Shown here one piece after another: positions 27,811 through 39,749 of a stretch of 64,000 nucleotides of DNA. Made by a program: the position numbers and the translations under genes. Source of the stretch: Shewanella pealeana ATCC 700345 (lineage in GTDB: Bacteria; Pseudomonadota; Gammaproteobacteria; Enterobacterales; Shewanellaceae); contig NC_009901.1 of assembly GCF_000018285.1 (NCBI RefSeq), positions 1,921,001 through 1,985,000 on the forward strand, in the 5' to 3' direction. The notes beneath the pieces were generated by a model. It was not told the origin of the DNA, searched no databases, and saw nothing but the letters and a program-made list of their open reading frames with translations. How positions within the stretch are numbered: the stretch's first letter is position 1; every line of letters starts with the position of its first letter.

Positions 27811-28977
27811 ATGTTAGCTAATGAAAGCCAAAACCCAGAATTATTGAGAAAGTACCAGAGTCTTGATACGCCTTTCTTGTCGGTTGATAAACAAATCGTG
27901 CTAAAAAACTTAGCTAGATTGCGTAATAAGATAGATGGGTTAGGAGCTGAATTAAGACCTCATTTTAAAACGGTAAGAGCAATTGAAGCTGTTGAGCATT
28001 TATTACCGCAAAAAATATCCCCAATTACGGTGTCGACGGTAAAAGAAGCCGAGGCGCTGGTAGAAGAGGGCTATAGCAATATCGTTTATGCGGTGGGTAT
28101 TTCAGAGGGGAAATTACCTAGAATTTCTCAGCTTATTGCGAAAGGTGCAAAAGTACGAGTATTGCTAGACACCCTAGAGCAAGCTCAGTTTGTGAGCCAA
28201 TATAGTGAACAGCACTGCTGCGTTATTCCAGCAATGATTGAAGTTGATTGTGACGGACACCGAGGCGGCATTCATCCTGATGACCCTCTGCTAATCGAAA
28301 TCGCCAATATATTGCATCAAGGCGTAGCGAGCTTTCATGGCGTACTTGCTCATGCCGGTGAGTCATATCTTTGTTTCGATCCAAAGTCATTAGCAGAAGC
28401 TGCCAATAATGAAGTTAACATGACGCTAAAAGCGGCTAATAACCTTCGCGCGGCAGGGATCCCTTGTGACATAGTGAGTATAGGATCAACGCCTACCGCT
28501 CATAGTTATCAAGACTTAAATGGCATCACCGAAGTGAGGGCCGGGGTGTATGGTTTCTTCGACTTAGTCATGGCCGGAATAGGCGTCTGTCAGCTAAAGG
28601 ATATCGCTGCTAGCGTAGTGACCACCGTCATCGGCCATAACAGAGAAAAGGGCTGGATATTTATCGATGCAGGCTGGATGGCACTGTCTTTAGATCGCGG
28701 CACAGCGGGTCAACCCAAAGATTGCGGTTATGGTTTGGTTACCGACTGCAATGGAGCAGTGCTTGATGGACTACAGGTTATTTCTGTTAATCAGGAGCAC
28801 GGCATTATAGGTGCGGTTGATAATAGTGACTTGAGCCTAGATAACTTCCCTGTAGGTAGTCGATTACATATTTTACCTAATCATGGCTGCGCCACAGCCT
28901 CCATGCATCAGCACTACCATGTGTTTGATACAGCGAATGAAACCTATGAGATCTGGAATCGAATTCAAGGCTGGTAA
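27811..28977 (+). CDS. D-threonine aldolase / D-serine dehydratase-like PLP enzyme
   Basis: Alanine-racemase-fold PLP enzyme of the DSD1/low-specificity D-threonine aldolase group (388 aa). The Schiff-base lysine is in RPHFKT (residue 53). The C-terminal metal-binding motif of the family is in LPNHGCATASMHQHYHV (His and Cys). Such enzymes act on D-3-hydroxy amino acids: aldol cleavage of D-threonine or 3-hydroxyaspartate, or dehydration of D-serine. The ATG at 27811 has AGGA at proper spacing; one at 27805 is too close. One base separates its stop from the next gene. Confidence 0.85.
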   Translation: MLANESQNPELLRKYQSLDTPFLSVDKQIVLKNLARLRNKIDGLGAELRPHFKTVRAIEAVEHLLPQKISPITVSTVKEAEALVEEGYSNIVYAVGISEGKLPRISQLIAKGAKVRVLLDTLEQAQFVSQYSEQHCCVIPAMIEVDCDGHRGGIHPDDPLLIEIANILHQGVASFHGVLAHAGESYLCFDPKSLAEAANNEVNMTLKAANNLRAAGIPCDIVSIGSTPTAHSYQDLNGITEVRAGVYGFFDLVMAGIGVCQLKDIAASVVTTVIGHNREKGWIFIDAGWMALSLDRGTAGQPKDCGYGLVTDCNGAVLDGLQVISVNQEHGIIGAVDNSDLSLDNFPVGSRLHILPNHGCATASMHQHYHVFDTANETYEIWNRIQGW

Positions 28978-28978
28978 C

Positions 28979-29920
28979 ATGCAATATTTAAATGAAGCGC
29001 AAACCGCAAAACTGATCACTCATCAACTGGCCTACTCAGCTGTTAAAGAAGCGTTTATAGCAGCCACCACAGATGAAGCAACTTTGTTTCCTGTGGTCAA
29101 TGCATCAGGCCCTCAAACCGACTCGATGTTTTCAATGAAGTCAGCGTCAACGGCGACACTAGTTGGTTGGAAAACGGGGAGTTACTGGCCGGGTAATCAG
29201 GCTAAAAACATACCCTGCCACGGCACCAATGTGTTCTTATTAAGCCCTGAAACCGGTGAGCTGGTTGCTGTAGTTGCAGCCACGCAAGTCAATGCTTATC
29301 GCACAGCGGCAGCAGACGCAGTTGCAGTCGATTACCTAGCGCGAAAAGAGGCGACTGTATTGACGGTATTTGGCAGTGGGCACCAAGCAGAGTACGAAGT
29401 ATTAGCCATCGCGGCAGTGCGTGATATTACTAAGGTGATTGTTGTTGGCCGAGATAACGATCGCTGCCAAGCATTCATTAAGCGTCTAGTTGATAAAGGC
29501 TTACAAGCAGACTGTACCGTTGCCAGCGCCCAATACGGTTGCGAAAATGCAGACATTATCGTGACCGCTACCACTGCCACTGCGCCGCTATTTAAGGCTA
29601 GCTGGGTTAAAGAGGGCACCCATATCTCCGCCATGGGGGCTGATAAAGTCGGTAAACAGGAGTTACCAGTGGAGCTTTATCAAGGCGCCAGTTTATTTTG
29701 TGACTACCGAGCGCAGTCGGTGGTTATTGGCGAATTTCAGCACTCAGAAAATGGGCAAGTGACAGAGATGGGCCACGTCATAACTAGCCATTCAGCAGGG
29801 CGTATTGATAGCGCTGAGATTACTATTTTTGATAGCTCTGGCATCGCTATTCAAGACCTGTTTGTTGCCGCGAAACTGCTACAGCTGAGTGAAGAGCTAA
29901 CTGAACGAGTGTTCGATTAA
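28979..29920 (+). CDS. Ornithine cyclodeaminase/mu-crystallin family protein
   Basis: An NAD(P)-binding protein of the OCD/mu-crystallin family (313 aa). The Rossmann segment is VLTVFGSGHQAEYEVLAIAAV with the DIIVTATTATAPLF strand after it; the substrate side shows MFSMKSASTATLVGWKTG and NAYRTAAADAVAVDYLA. Known members include ornithine cyclodeaminase, alanine dehydrogenase, ketimine reductase and iminosuccinate reductase (BhcD). Coupled to the upstream PLP enzyme (stop and start 1 nt apart), so it probably acts on that enzyme's imine or keto product. Confidence 0.85.
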   Translation: MQYLNEAQTAKLITHQLAYSAVKEAFIAATTDEATLFPVVNASGPQTDSMFSMKSASTATLVGWKTGSYWPGNQAKNIPCHGTNVFLLSPETGELVAVVAATQVNAYRTAAADAVAVDYLARKEATVLTVFGSGHQAEYEVLAIAAVRDITKVIVVGRDNDRCQAFIKRLVDKGLQADCTVASAQYGCENADIIVTATTATAPLFKASWVKEGTHISAMGADKVGKQELPVELYQGASLFCDYRAQSVVIGEFQHSENGQVTEMGHVITSHSAGRIDSAEITIFDSSGIAIQDLFVAAKLLQLSEELTERVFD

Positions 29921-29931
29921 TATTAAGGTCA

Positions 29932-29961
29932 AAGGGCCAGTAGCAATTGCTGCTGGCCTTT
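29932..29961 (+). terminator. Intrinsic terminator after the cyclodeaminase-like gene
   Basis: GCCAGTAGC-aatt-GCTGCTGGC stem flanked by A/G and CTTT runs. Confidence 0.75.
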
Positions 29962-30140
29962 ATTGTTCATGAATCCTCCGAAAGCTAACATGGAAGAGAC
30001 TAACTCCCACATTGATACTCTCCTTTATCTGGTTACACCTGACTACAATGATTAAGCCTAGATTAATGAGCAAAAATTACTGCTTAAAATGATTGACGCA
30101 GGAGTAAAAGTGAACTGTTTTGGCCTGATTTATTTACTTG

Positions 30141-30572
30141 CTATACGCAATTAAGAGCTAATTCTTTTTTTAGCCAACAACGACTATGCTCTTTAGGGTA
30201 GTTTTCAAGTTTGCCAAAAATTTCATAACCTTGTTTTATATAAAAATCAGCCGCTTGGTAACTAAAGCTTGTTAAATGAGAATTTTTACAGCCATTCTCT
30301 GCAGCAGCGCCTTCTATTTTGTTTAGTAACTGTATTCCAAACCCTTGGCCTCTTACGCTTTGTGATATCCATAATGAATCAATCCAAAGCCAACCAAAAT
30401 TATCGTAATTCCCCTGTATTCCTCCTACAAGTTCGCCCTTTTCATTATGTAATAAAAAACATAATTCATGACGACCCGTATCACCAACGATAGGCTGTGT
30501 GAAACTTTCAATTCCATCCCAAAGAGCATGTTGCTCTTCATCTGATAATTTATTCTTACGAACTATGTTCAA
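30141..30572 (-). CDS. GNAT family N-acetyltransferase
   Basis: GNAT acetyltransferase (about 143 aa) with the acetyl-CoA loop SVRGQGFGIQLLNKIEGAA and the C-terminal YIKQGYEIFGKLENYPKEHSRCWLKKEL. The substrate is unknown. The frame is open to 30713, but that extension is basic and unlike the family. A TTG at 30572 (or 30578) after AGGA gives the expected N-terminus LNIVRKNKL. The gene looks more AT-rich than its neighbours, which may mean recent acquisition. Confidence 0.7.
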   Translation of the reverse strand: MNIVRKNKLSDEEQHALWDGIESFTQPIVGDTGRHELCFLLHNEKGELVGGIQGNYDNFGWLWIDSLWISQSVRGQGFGIQLLNKIEGAAAENGCKNSHLTSFSYQAADFYIKQGYEIFGKLENYPKEHSRCWLKKELALNCV

Positions 30573-30922
30573 CTTCAATTTCCTAGACCTTTTTTTGATA
30601 ACTTTTATTGATAGCTTTTGCTTATAACAGCGCTTTAGCGCTAATTCCGATAAAACGCTCGCTAGATATAGCGTGCGAGTAAAACTTATTGTGTTATCAC
30701 AATTGCTTAACAACTTATCATTGGACGCTTAGGTGAACAACTTAAAGCTTATGCGGATAAACTAAGAATTTATTGATTACATGCCAAAAGTGAGCTGGAT
30801 ATTTTCTGGGTATATACAAATAGACAGGATGAAAGCCTTTATTTTCAATCCTTGTTTCTAATAAATAGCCCATCTTGCTAGAATGCAGCCCATACTCATT
30901 CAGCACACTTTTGGAAACCATG
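30573..30922. other. Intergenic region between the GNAT gene and pdxB
   Basis: AT-rich and without a recognisable gene. It contains short GC-rich dyads (for example AGCGCTTTAGCGCT near 30633). An integron attC site was considered and not supported. Confidence 0.4.
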
Positions 30923-32053
30923 ATGAAGATCCTTGCCGATGAAAATATGCCTTATGTTCAACAGTTATTTGGTGACTTAGGCACGATTGAAACCGTAAAC
31001 GGTAGGGAGCTAACGCCTGAGCAAGTTAACGATGCCGATGTGTTACTCGTTCGCTCTGTGACTAAGGTGAATCAAGCCTTATTGGCAGAGAATAACCAAC
31101 TTAAGTTTGTTGGCAGTGCCACCATAGGCACAGATCATATCGATGTTGAATACCTTGCAAGTCGCAATATTCCCTTCTCTAATGCGCCGGGCTGTAACGC
31201 CACCGCTGTGGGGGAGTTTGCCTTTATCGCCATGCTTGAGCTTGCACAGCGCTTTAATAGCCCGCTAAAAGGCAAGGTGGTTGGTATTGTTGGTGCTGGC
31301 AACACTGGCACAGCGGTAGCTAAATGCCTTGAGGCTTATGGCATTGAAGTTCTGCTTAATGACCCATTGTTAGAAGAGAGTGGCGATCCTCGTAGCTTTG
31401 TATCACTCGATACCTTAATCGAAAAGTGCGATGTGATTAGCTTGCATGTACCGATAACTAAAACCGGTGAGCATAAAACTTGGTATCTGTTCGATGAGTC
31501 GAGACTTAATAAGCTAGCTGAAAACTGCTGGCTGCTTAATTGCTGCCGGGGCGAGGTGATTGATAACTGCGCCTTGATTAACTTCAAGCAACAGCGAGAT
31601 GATGTAAAAGTGGTGCTTGATGTGTGGGAAGGTGAGCCTAATCCTATGCCAGAGTTGGTGCCTTATGTGGAGTTTTGTACGCCCCATATCGCTGGCTACT
31701 CGTTAGAGGGCAAAGCGCGCGGCACCTATATGCTCTATCAAAAGTTAGCTGAGGTGCTGAAGATTGAGGCCGACAAACAGATGGACTCGTTACTGCCGCC
31801 GCTCTGGAGTGAGCAGGTTAACGTACAAGAAATCAGCGATGAAAGAGCACTTTTGCAGCTCGCGAGATTTGTATACAATTTGCGCGATGATGACGAATTA
31901 TTTCGAAAAATGTTTCTAAATAAGCAGGGGTTTGATCATATGAGAAAAAATCACACCCATCGCCGCGAATTTAGTGCATTAAAGGTAGGCAACACGGGGC
32001 AAACTAATGTAAATTGGTTATCCAATTTAGGGTTTTCAGGAGTCGAGCTGTAA
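30923..32053 (+). CDS. pdxB: Erythronate-4-phosphate dehydrogenase
   Basis: NAD-dependent D-2-hydroxyacid dehydrogenase of the DXP-dependent pyridoxal phosphate pathway. The start [16 protein letters not shown] is the family hallmark. The NAD loop is [15 protein letters not shown], the catalytic Arg is in [10 protein letters not shown] and the His in CTPHIAGYS. 376 aa from the second of two adjacent ATGs. It sits just before asd, the same neighbourhood as pdxB-usg in E. coli. The C-terminal region [14 protein letters not shown] fits the PdxB dimerisation domain. Confidence 0.96.
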   Translation: MKILADENMPYVQQLFGDLGTIETVNGRELTPEQVNDADVLLVRSVTKVNQALLAENNQLKFVGSATIGTDHIDVEYLASRNIPFSNAPGCNATAVGEFAFIAMLELAQRFNSPLKGKVVGIVGAGNTGTAVAKCLEAYGIEVLLNDPLLEESGDPRSFVSLDTLIEKCDVISLHVPITKTGEHKTWYLFDESRLNKLAENCWLLNCCRGEVIDNCALINFKQQRDDVKVVLDVWEGEPNPMPELVPYVEFCTPHIAGYSLEGKARGTYMLYQKLAEVLKIEADKQMDSLLPPLWSEQVNVQEISDERALLQLARFVYNLRDDDELFRKMFLNKQGFDHMRKNHTHRREFSALKVGNTGQTNVNWLSNLGFSGVEL

Positions 32054-32055
32054 TT

Positions 32056-33072
32056 ATGTCGCAGGAATTTAATGTTGTCGTATTAGGTGCATCGGGCGCA
32101 GTGGGTCAAACAATGATTGAGATCCTCGAAGAGCGTAACTTTCCGGTTGCTAATTTATTTCCATTAGCCAGCAGTCGCAGCGCCGGTAATACGGTCAGCT
32201 TCCACGGTAAACAGGTCGAAATTTTAGATGTAGACACCTTTGACTGGTCACAGGCCCAAATCGGTTTCTTCTCTGCAGGTGGTGACGTATCAGCTAAATG
32301 GGCTCCCATTGCTGCTGAAAACGGTTGTGTTGTTATCGATAACACCTCTCACTTCAGATATGACATCGACGTGCCATTGGTGATCCCAGAGGTAAACCCT
32401 GAAGCGATTGCCGATTTCAGAAACCGTAACATCATTGCTAACCCTAACTGTTCAACCATTCAGATGTTGGTTGCGCTTAAGCCTATTTATGATGCATACG
32501 GTATTTCGCGTATTAACGTGGCGACTTACCAGTCTGTATCGGGATCGGGTAAGCAAGCTATTGAAGAGTTAGCAGGCCAGTGCGCTAAGCTTTTACAAGG
32601 TTTACCTGTAGAGCCTAAGACTTATCCTAAGCAAATTGCGTTTAACGTATTGCCACAAATCGATAAGTTTATGGATAACGGCTACACCAAAGAAGAGATG
32701 AAAATGGTGTGGGAAACGCAGAAGATCTTTGGTGATGACAACATCGTTGTGAACCCAACGGCTGTGCGTGTACCAGTATTTTACGGTCACTCAGAAGCTA
32801 TTCACCTAGAGACATTACAACCTGCTGATGCCGAAGACATTAAATCCGTATTACGTGGTGCCGACGGTGTAGAACTATTCGAAGGTGATGAAGATTACCC
32901 AACTGCGATAACAGAAGGCGCAGGTACCGATCCTGTTTATGTTGGTCGTGTGAGAAAAGATATCTCCCATGAGAATGGCATAAACCTTTGGGTTGTATCA
33001 GATAACATTCGTAAAGGCGCAGCACTTAACAGTGTGCAAATCGCTGAAGTTTTGATTAGAGATTATTATTAA
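32056..33072 (+). CDS. asd: Aspartate-semialdehyde dehydrogenase
   Basis: Reduces aspartyl phosphate to aspartate semialdehyde for Lys/Thr/Met/diaminopimelate synthesis. 338 aa with the NADP loop VLGASGAVGQTM, active-site Cys132 in NPNCSTIQ, and the VRVPVFYGHSEA segment. This is the position of E. coli usg, a homologue lacking the catalytic Cys; here the Cys is present, so an active enzyme is expected. The ATG is 2 nt after the pdxB stop. An IS3-family element begins 22 bp after its stop, separating it from its native terminator. Confidence 0.95.
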   Translation: MSQEFNVVVLGASGAVGQTMIEILEERNFPVANLFPLASSRSAGNTVSFHGKQVEILDVDTFDWSQAQIGFFSAGGDVSAKWAPIAAENGCVVIDNTSHFRYDIDVPLVIPEVNPEAIADFRNRNIIANPNCSTIQMLVALKPIYDAYGISRINVATYQSVSGSGKQAIEELAGQCAKLLQGLPVEPKTYPKQIAFNVLPQIDKFMDNGYTKEEMKMVWETQKIFGDDNIVVNPTAVRVPVFYGHSEAIHLETLQPADAEDIKSVLRGADGVELFEGDEDYPTAITEGAGTDPVYVGRVRKDISHENGINLWVVSDNIRKGAALNSVQIAEVLIRDYY

Positions 33073-33126
33073 TTTCTAGTTCGAACCGACTAAGTGTCCC
33101 GTCCTGAAATAGGTTGACGGTTTTTA

Positions 33127-33936
33127 CTAGACCAGTAGCTTCTGCTGCTGGTCTTTTTTATGCACTTGATTAGGTGTTTTCATACCCAAGCTTAAGTGCG
33201 GTCTCAGCTCATTGTATATAAAAATTGACTCCTCAACGAGTTGCTTTAACTCATTAAGGTTGCAGCAAGGAGATAATAGAAACTCTTGCTTTAATATCCC
33301 ATTTATACGTTCTGCTAGTGCGTTTTGGTAGCAGTCATATCCATCGGTCATTGATGCGCGGATGTCACTTCTTTGCAACGCTAACTGATAAACGGCAGAG
33401 CAATACTGTAACCCTCTGTCTGAGTGATGCACTGCTCGATGTTGATACTGCCGATTACTTATCGTCATTTCTAACGCTTTGACTACGTCTGTAGCTTTCA
33501 TTTCATTACTTAATTCATATCCCATTATTTTACGACTGAACGCGTCAGTTACCAATGATAGATAATGTATGCCTTGCTCTGATTGCACATATGTTATATC
33601 ACTAACAAACACCTCTTCAGGTGCTGTTGGCACTAACTCTTTCAGTAAATTTGGATGTTTCTTCATCCAATGTTTACTGTTAGTCGTCTTGGTATAATTA
33701 CGCTTAGGTTTGACTAACAAGCCTTCACTTTTCAAGTAACTAAAGAAGTTATCGCGCCCAAGTTTAATCCCTTTCTCGATGAACTTAGGTTTAAGTAAAA
33801 AGTAGAGTTTCTTGCCACCAATCCGAGGCATAAACCGACGGATATCTAGTATCATCGCTCTTACAGGGGCTAACTCCATTGCTCTACAATTCGCTCTTCG
33901 TTCTCTTTGATAGATAGCTTGTCTTGTTATACCCAG
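33127..33936 (-). CDS. IS3-family transposase OrfB (DDE integrase domain)
   Basis: The catalytic half of the transposase. DDE residues are in VSDITYV, HHSDRGLQY and NALAERINGILKQE. The first ATG is at 33879, but the -1 frame is open further upstream and reads SLNRACKLLGITRQAIYQRE, the normal OrfB N-terminal HTH, overlapping the end of orfA. The product is therefore probably made as an OrfAB fusion by -1 frameshifting near the A-rich stretch at about 33965-33975. The upstream coordinate given is approximate. Confidence 0.88.
   Translation of the reverse strand: MGITRQAIYQRERRANCRAMELAPVRAMILDIRRFMPRIGGKKLYFLLKPKFIEKGIKLGRDNFFSYLKSEGLLVKPKRNYTKTTNSKHWMKKHPNLLKELVPTAPEEVFVSDITYVQSEQGIHYLSLVTDAFSRKIMGYELSNEMKATDVVKALEMTISNRQYQHRAVHHSDRGLQYCSAVYQLALQRSDIRASMTDGYDCYQNALAERINGILKQEFLLSPCCNLNELKQLVEESIFIYNELRPHLSLGMKTPNQVHKKDQQQKLLV
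33129..33154. terminator. Intrinsic terminator carried inside the IS (orfB end)
   Basis: AGACCAGTAGC-ttct-GCTGCTGGTCT, an 11-bp stem with one G-U pair and a T-run on the plus side (A/T-rich on both sides). It can stop asd transcripts on the plus strand. Confidence 0.8.
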
Positions 33937-33962
33937 AAGCTTACAAGCGCGATTTAAGCTCG

Positions 33963-34361
33963 TTACTTTCTGTTTTTGAAGACTTCTCGCTCCCTGGCTA
34001 AGTACTTTTTTCTAAGGCCAGCTCCATATTCTGCATCAATAATATCAACGGCTTCATTGAGTAATAGATTACGTAAGTGCTCATCTTCCAGCTCTTTTTC
34101 AAGGCGCTTAATCTTTTGAGCTGGGGTTTCTTTAGCTTTAGTTGTTTTTGGCATAGTCATTCTCACTGGTTGAGTCCAGTCCATCTTACCGTGCTTTCTA
34201 AGCCAAGTAAGTACCGTGGAGCGACCTTGGATGCCATAGGTTGTTTGAGCTTGTTTATAAGTCATATCGCCTTTTTCTACGGCAGCTACAACTTGTAATT
34301 TAAAGCCTAACGAATAATCTCGCTGTGTTCGCTTAACGCGGGCTGGTATTGGTGTAGTCAT
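33963..34361 (-). CDS. IS3-family transposase OrfA (HTH)
   Basis: A 132-aa DNA-binding half: KRTQRDYSLGFKLQVVAAVEKGDMTYKQAQTTYGIQGRSTVLTWLRKHG is the HTH, followed by a leucine-zipper-like coiled coil KIKRLEKELEDEHLRNLLLNEAVDII. Its 3' end overlaps orfB in the -1 frame. Confidence 0.9.
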   Translation of the reverse strand: MTTPIPARVKRTQRDYSLGFKLQVVAAVEKGDMTYKQAQTTYGIQGRSTVLTWLRKHGKMDWTQPVRMTMPKTTKAKETPAQKIKRLEKELEDEHLRNLLLNEAVDIIDAEYGAGLRKKYLAREREVFKNRK

Positions 34362-34413
34362 TATAAAGTCCTAAATGTGTAAACACATTTCAGGACAAGA
34401 CAAAGAAAACATA

Positions 34414-34440
34414 AAAAGCCCGCTAATTGCGGGCTTTTTA
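34414..34440. terminator. Bidirectional terminator palindrome next to the first IS
   Basis: AAAAAGCCCGC-taatt-GCGGGCTTTTT. It is probably the native asd terminator, now cut off from asd by the 1.3-kb IS. Confidence 0.85.
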
Positions 34441-34519
34441 TGTTTTAAAGATGTGAACAGTAGCAGGGCAACAGAATCTAGTTTATAGTAATCTCAATAA
34501 ATACAATTGCCTAAAGCTC

Positions 34520-34536
34520 GTCACCAGGGTGGTGAC
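34520..34536 (+). other. Small hairpin upstream of fimV
   Basis: GTCACC-AGGGT-GGTGAC, a 6-bp perfect stem 28 bp before the fimV ATG. It could affect translation or be a protein site; no assignment. Confidence 0.35.
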
Positions 34537-34563
34537 TCCAGAGTGCTTTAAAGGGAAGGATTG

Positions 34564-37437
<2,874 letters not shown>

Positions 37438-37454
37438 ATTCCTCAACTAAAATC

Positions 37455-37476
37455 GGCGCCTTTGGCGCCTTTTTTA
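37455..37476 (+). terminator. Intrinsic terminator after fimV
   Basis: GGCGCC-TTT-GGCGCC followed by six T residues. Confidence 0.85.
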
Positions 37477-37600
37477 TACTTATCGTTTGCCTTGAGTATG
37501 CTAGAATCGCCGGCTATTAAAAGATTTTGTCTATCCGACTGCATTGCCTTGAAAACACAGGCAGTCGAATAACAGTTTAACTGAGTTATAGAGGTGTGGA

Positions 37601-38386
37601 ATGCGGGTTGCGCTAGGTATAGAGTACGATGGTAGTCAATATTTCGGATGGCAACGTCAGGCGGAAGTTGACACAGTGCAAGAGCGATTAGAAAAAGCGC
37701 TTTCTATTGTTGCCAACGAACCTATTGCAGTGCACTGTGCTGGCCGAACTGATGCGGGCGTCCACGCGACAGGTCAAGTGGTTCACTTTGAAACCAATGC
37801 GATTAGAAAAGAGACGGCTTGGACACTAGGCGTCAATGTTAACCTGCCTGACAATATTGCTGTGCGCTGGGTTAAAGTCGTTGATGATGAATTTCACGCA
37901 CGTTTTACTGCTACGGCAAGACGTTATCGCTATATGATTTACAATCACCAGCTTCGTCCAGGCATTTTGCGTAGCGGTGTCAGTCATTACCCAGGTGATA
38001 TCGACGAGTCTAAGATGCATCAAGCCGCGCAGTACCTTCTCGGTGAGCAGGATTTTACTAGTTTTAGAGCTGTTCATTGTCAGTCTAATACGCCGTTTCG
38101 CTGCGTGCATGAAGTTAACGTGACGCGTCAAGGGATGTATATCTGTGTCGATATTAAGGCTAATGCTTTCTTACATCACATGGTGCGCAATATTGTAGGC
38201 TCTCTGTTGGAAGTCGGTTTAGGTAATCAGTCTGTCGAGTGGATTGAACAGCTACTGGCGCTTAAAGACAGAAATAAAGCCGCAGCAACTGCCAAGCCTA
38301 ACGGCTTGTATTTAGTGGACGTGACTTACCCTGAAAGCTACCAATTGCCTAAGTTGTCACTTGGCCCATTATTTATGTTGGACTAA
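37601..38386 (+). CDS. truA: tRNA pseudouridine(38-40) synthase
   Basis: Makes pseudouridine at tRNA positions 38-40. The catalytic Asp is in [16 protein letters not shown], the N-terminus [20 protein letters not shown] is the family signature, and [21 protein letters not shown] lies near the C-terminus. 261 aa. In E. coli and, as I recall, in other Shewanella, accD follows this gene before folC; here folC follows directly after 76 bp. Confidence 0.96.
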   Translation: MRVALGIEYDGSQYFGWQRQAEVDTVQERLEKALSIVANEPIAVHCAGRTDAGVHATGQVVHFETNAIRKETAWTLGVNVNLPDNIAVRWVKVVDDEFHARFTATARRYRYMIYNHQLRPGILRSGVSHYPGDIDESKMHQAAQYLLGEQDFTSFRAVHCQSNTPFRCVHEVNVTRQGMYICVDIKANAFLHHMVRNIVGSLLEVGLGNQSVEWIEQLLALKDRNKAAATAKPNGLYLVDVTYPESYQLPKLSLGPLFMLD

Positions 38387-38421
38387 GGCATGTTTAATGA
38401 GAGTTAAGGATAATCTTAACG

Positions 38422-38446
38422 GTAAAGGTTTGGGCCTTTACGTTTT
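38422..38446 (+). terminator. Weak intrinsic terminator between truA and folC
   Basis: GTAAAGG-tttggg-CCTTTAC stem followed by GTTTTAAAT. Low GC content makes it weak. Confidence 0.5.
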
Positions 38447-38462
38447 AAATGGATAAAAGTTT

Positions 38463-39749
38463 GTGATTGAACAAGACACATTAATGCCAGTAGCACCAAA
38501 GTCAGGTGCTACGTTAAACCGCTGGTTAGATTTCTTATTGGCAATTCACCCAACTGAAATTGATATGGGACTTGCACGGGTATCAACTGTCGCTACTAGA
38601 ATGGAATTGAACCATTTAGGCGAAACCAAAATAGTCACTGTTGCAGGCACTAATGGTAAAGGCACTACCTGCGCCATGATCGAAGCTGCGTTACAGCTAT
38701 CAGGGAAAACGGTAGGCGTATACAGTTCACCGCATTTACTGAACTACAATGAGCGCGTGCGGATTAATGGTATTGATGCTACTGATACAGCTTTAGTCGG
38801 TGCCTTCGAAGCCATTGAAGCTGCTCGAGCCGAGATCTCATTAACCTTCTTTGAGTACGCAACGCTAGCTGGTCTTTATCTCTTTAAAGCTGCCAAGCTT
38901 GATGTGGTATTACTCGAGGTAGGTTTAGGTGGTCGCTTAGACGCAACCAACTTAATCGATGCAGATATTGCAGTCGTGACTTCTATCGATCTTGACCATC
39001 AAGAGTACCTTGGTGATACGCGAGAGTTGGTTGGCGCAGAAAAAGCAGGAATATTTAGACAAGGGCGCCCTGCAATTGTAGGTGAGCCTGATTGTCCACA
39101 ATCGGTACTTGATGCGGCCAATCGAGTCGGTGCATCGCTTTATCGAGTTAATAGTGAGTTTAGCTACCAGTGCACTAACGAGGATTGGCATTTCAAAGGT
39201 CAGCATTTCGATTTATCGCATTTGCCACTGCCATATTTGCCTCAACCTAATGCCGCCACAGTTATTGCGGTACTAGAGCACCTTTTTCCAACTATTTCCG
39301 CCGAAATTATTGCTAAAGCCGTCGGTAACACTCAGCTCGCTGGACGTTTAGAAACTCTTAATCCGTCACCTAAAGTTATAGTCGATGTCGCCCATAATCC
39401 TCACGCTGCACGTTATTTAAAATCACGTTTAGCTGCGATGGTAAAAGGGCGTTTATTTGCACTTTGTGGCATGTTAAAAGATAAAGATGCTCGCTCGGTA
39501 CTACTTGAGCTATCAAGTGATGTTGATAAGTGGTTTTTATGCGACTTATCGGTCCCACGTGGCGCATCGGCAGCAGAGTTAAACGCACTAATGCCGCAAG
39601 ATGTAGACGCTGCCACTTATCAGCAGATGAGCGATGCTTGGCAAGCGATCAAAGCGCAATTGCACAGCGATGATATCGTTATTGTATTTGGCTCATTTTA
39701 CACTGTTGCGGGTTTTAAAGAGTTGTTTAAGGGAGAGAAACTTGTCTAG
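38463..39749 (+). CDS. folC: Folylpolyglutamate synthase / dihydrofolate synthase
   Basis: Mur-ligase-fold enzyme adding glutamate to dihydropteroate and to folates. The P-loop is TVAGTNGKGTTCAMIEAAL, then SSPHLLNYNERVRING, LLEVGLGGRLDATNLID, and VDVAHNPHAARYL in the C-terminal domain. 428 aa from a GTG start; an in-frame ATG seven codons later is possible, though its upstream sequence is no better. Ends inside the dedD start. Confidence 0.95.
   Translation: MIEQDTLMPVAPKSGATLNRWLDFLLAIHPTEIDMGLARVSTVATRMELNHLGETKIVTVAGTNGKGTTCAMIEAALQLSGKTVGVYSSPHLLNYNERVRINGIDATDTALVGAFEAIEAARAEISLTFFEYATLAGLYLFKAAKLDVVLLEVGLGGRLDATNLIDADIAVVTSIDLDHQEYLGDTRELVGAEKAGIFRQGRPAIVGEPDCPQSVLDAANRVGASLYRVNSEFSYQCTNEDWHFKGQHFDLSHLPLPYLPQPNAATVIAVLEHLFPTISAEIIAKAVGNTQLAGRLETLNPSPKVIVDVAHNPHAARYLKSRLAAMVKGRLFALCGMLKDKDARSVLLELSSDVDKWFLCDLSVPRGASAAELNALMPQDVDAATYQQMSDAWQAIKAQLHSDDIVIVFGSFYTVAGFKELFKGEKLV

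Larger units (their letters stand above)
33095..34402 (-). mobile_element. Complete IS3-family insertion sequence (first copy)
   Basis: 1308 bp with imperfect terminal inverted repeats (left begins TGTCCCGTCCTGAAATAGGT; right, reverse complemented, TGTCTTGTCCTGAAATGTGT) and a 3-bp target duplication AAG on both sides. Contains orfA and orfB in overlapping -1 frames, both apparently intact. It carries its own intrinsic terminator at the orfB end. It separates asd from the terminator palindrome at 34414-34440, whose GC stem starts 15 bp beyond the IS end. Confidence 0.93.

Noticed and set aside
27811..29920. A full beta-hydroxyaspartate cycle
   Set aside because: Only two of the four enzyme families are present and the PLP enzyme differs in its C-terminal metal motif, so the pathway is not claimed.
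30579..30713. N-terminal extension of the GNAT protein
   Set aside because: It is basic, unlike GNAT N-termini, and lacks a ribosome site; an internal TTG with AGGA fits better.
30573..30730. Integron attC-like site beside the GNAT gene
   Set aside because: Short dyads and TTAACAAC are present, but no paired R'/R'' core sites at proper spacing, and it lies upstream of the gene rather than downstream.
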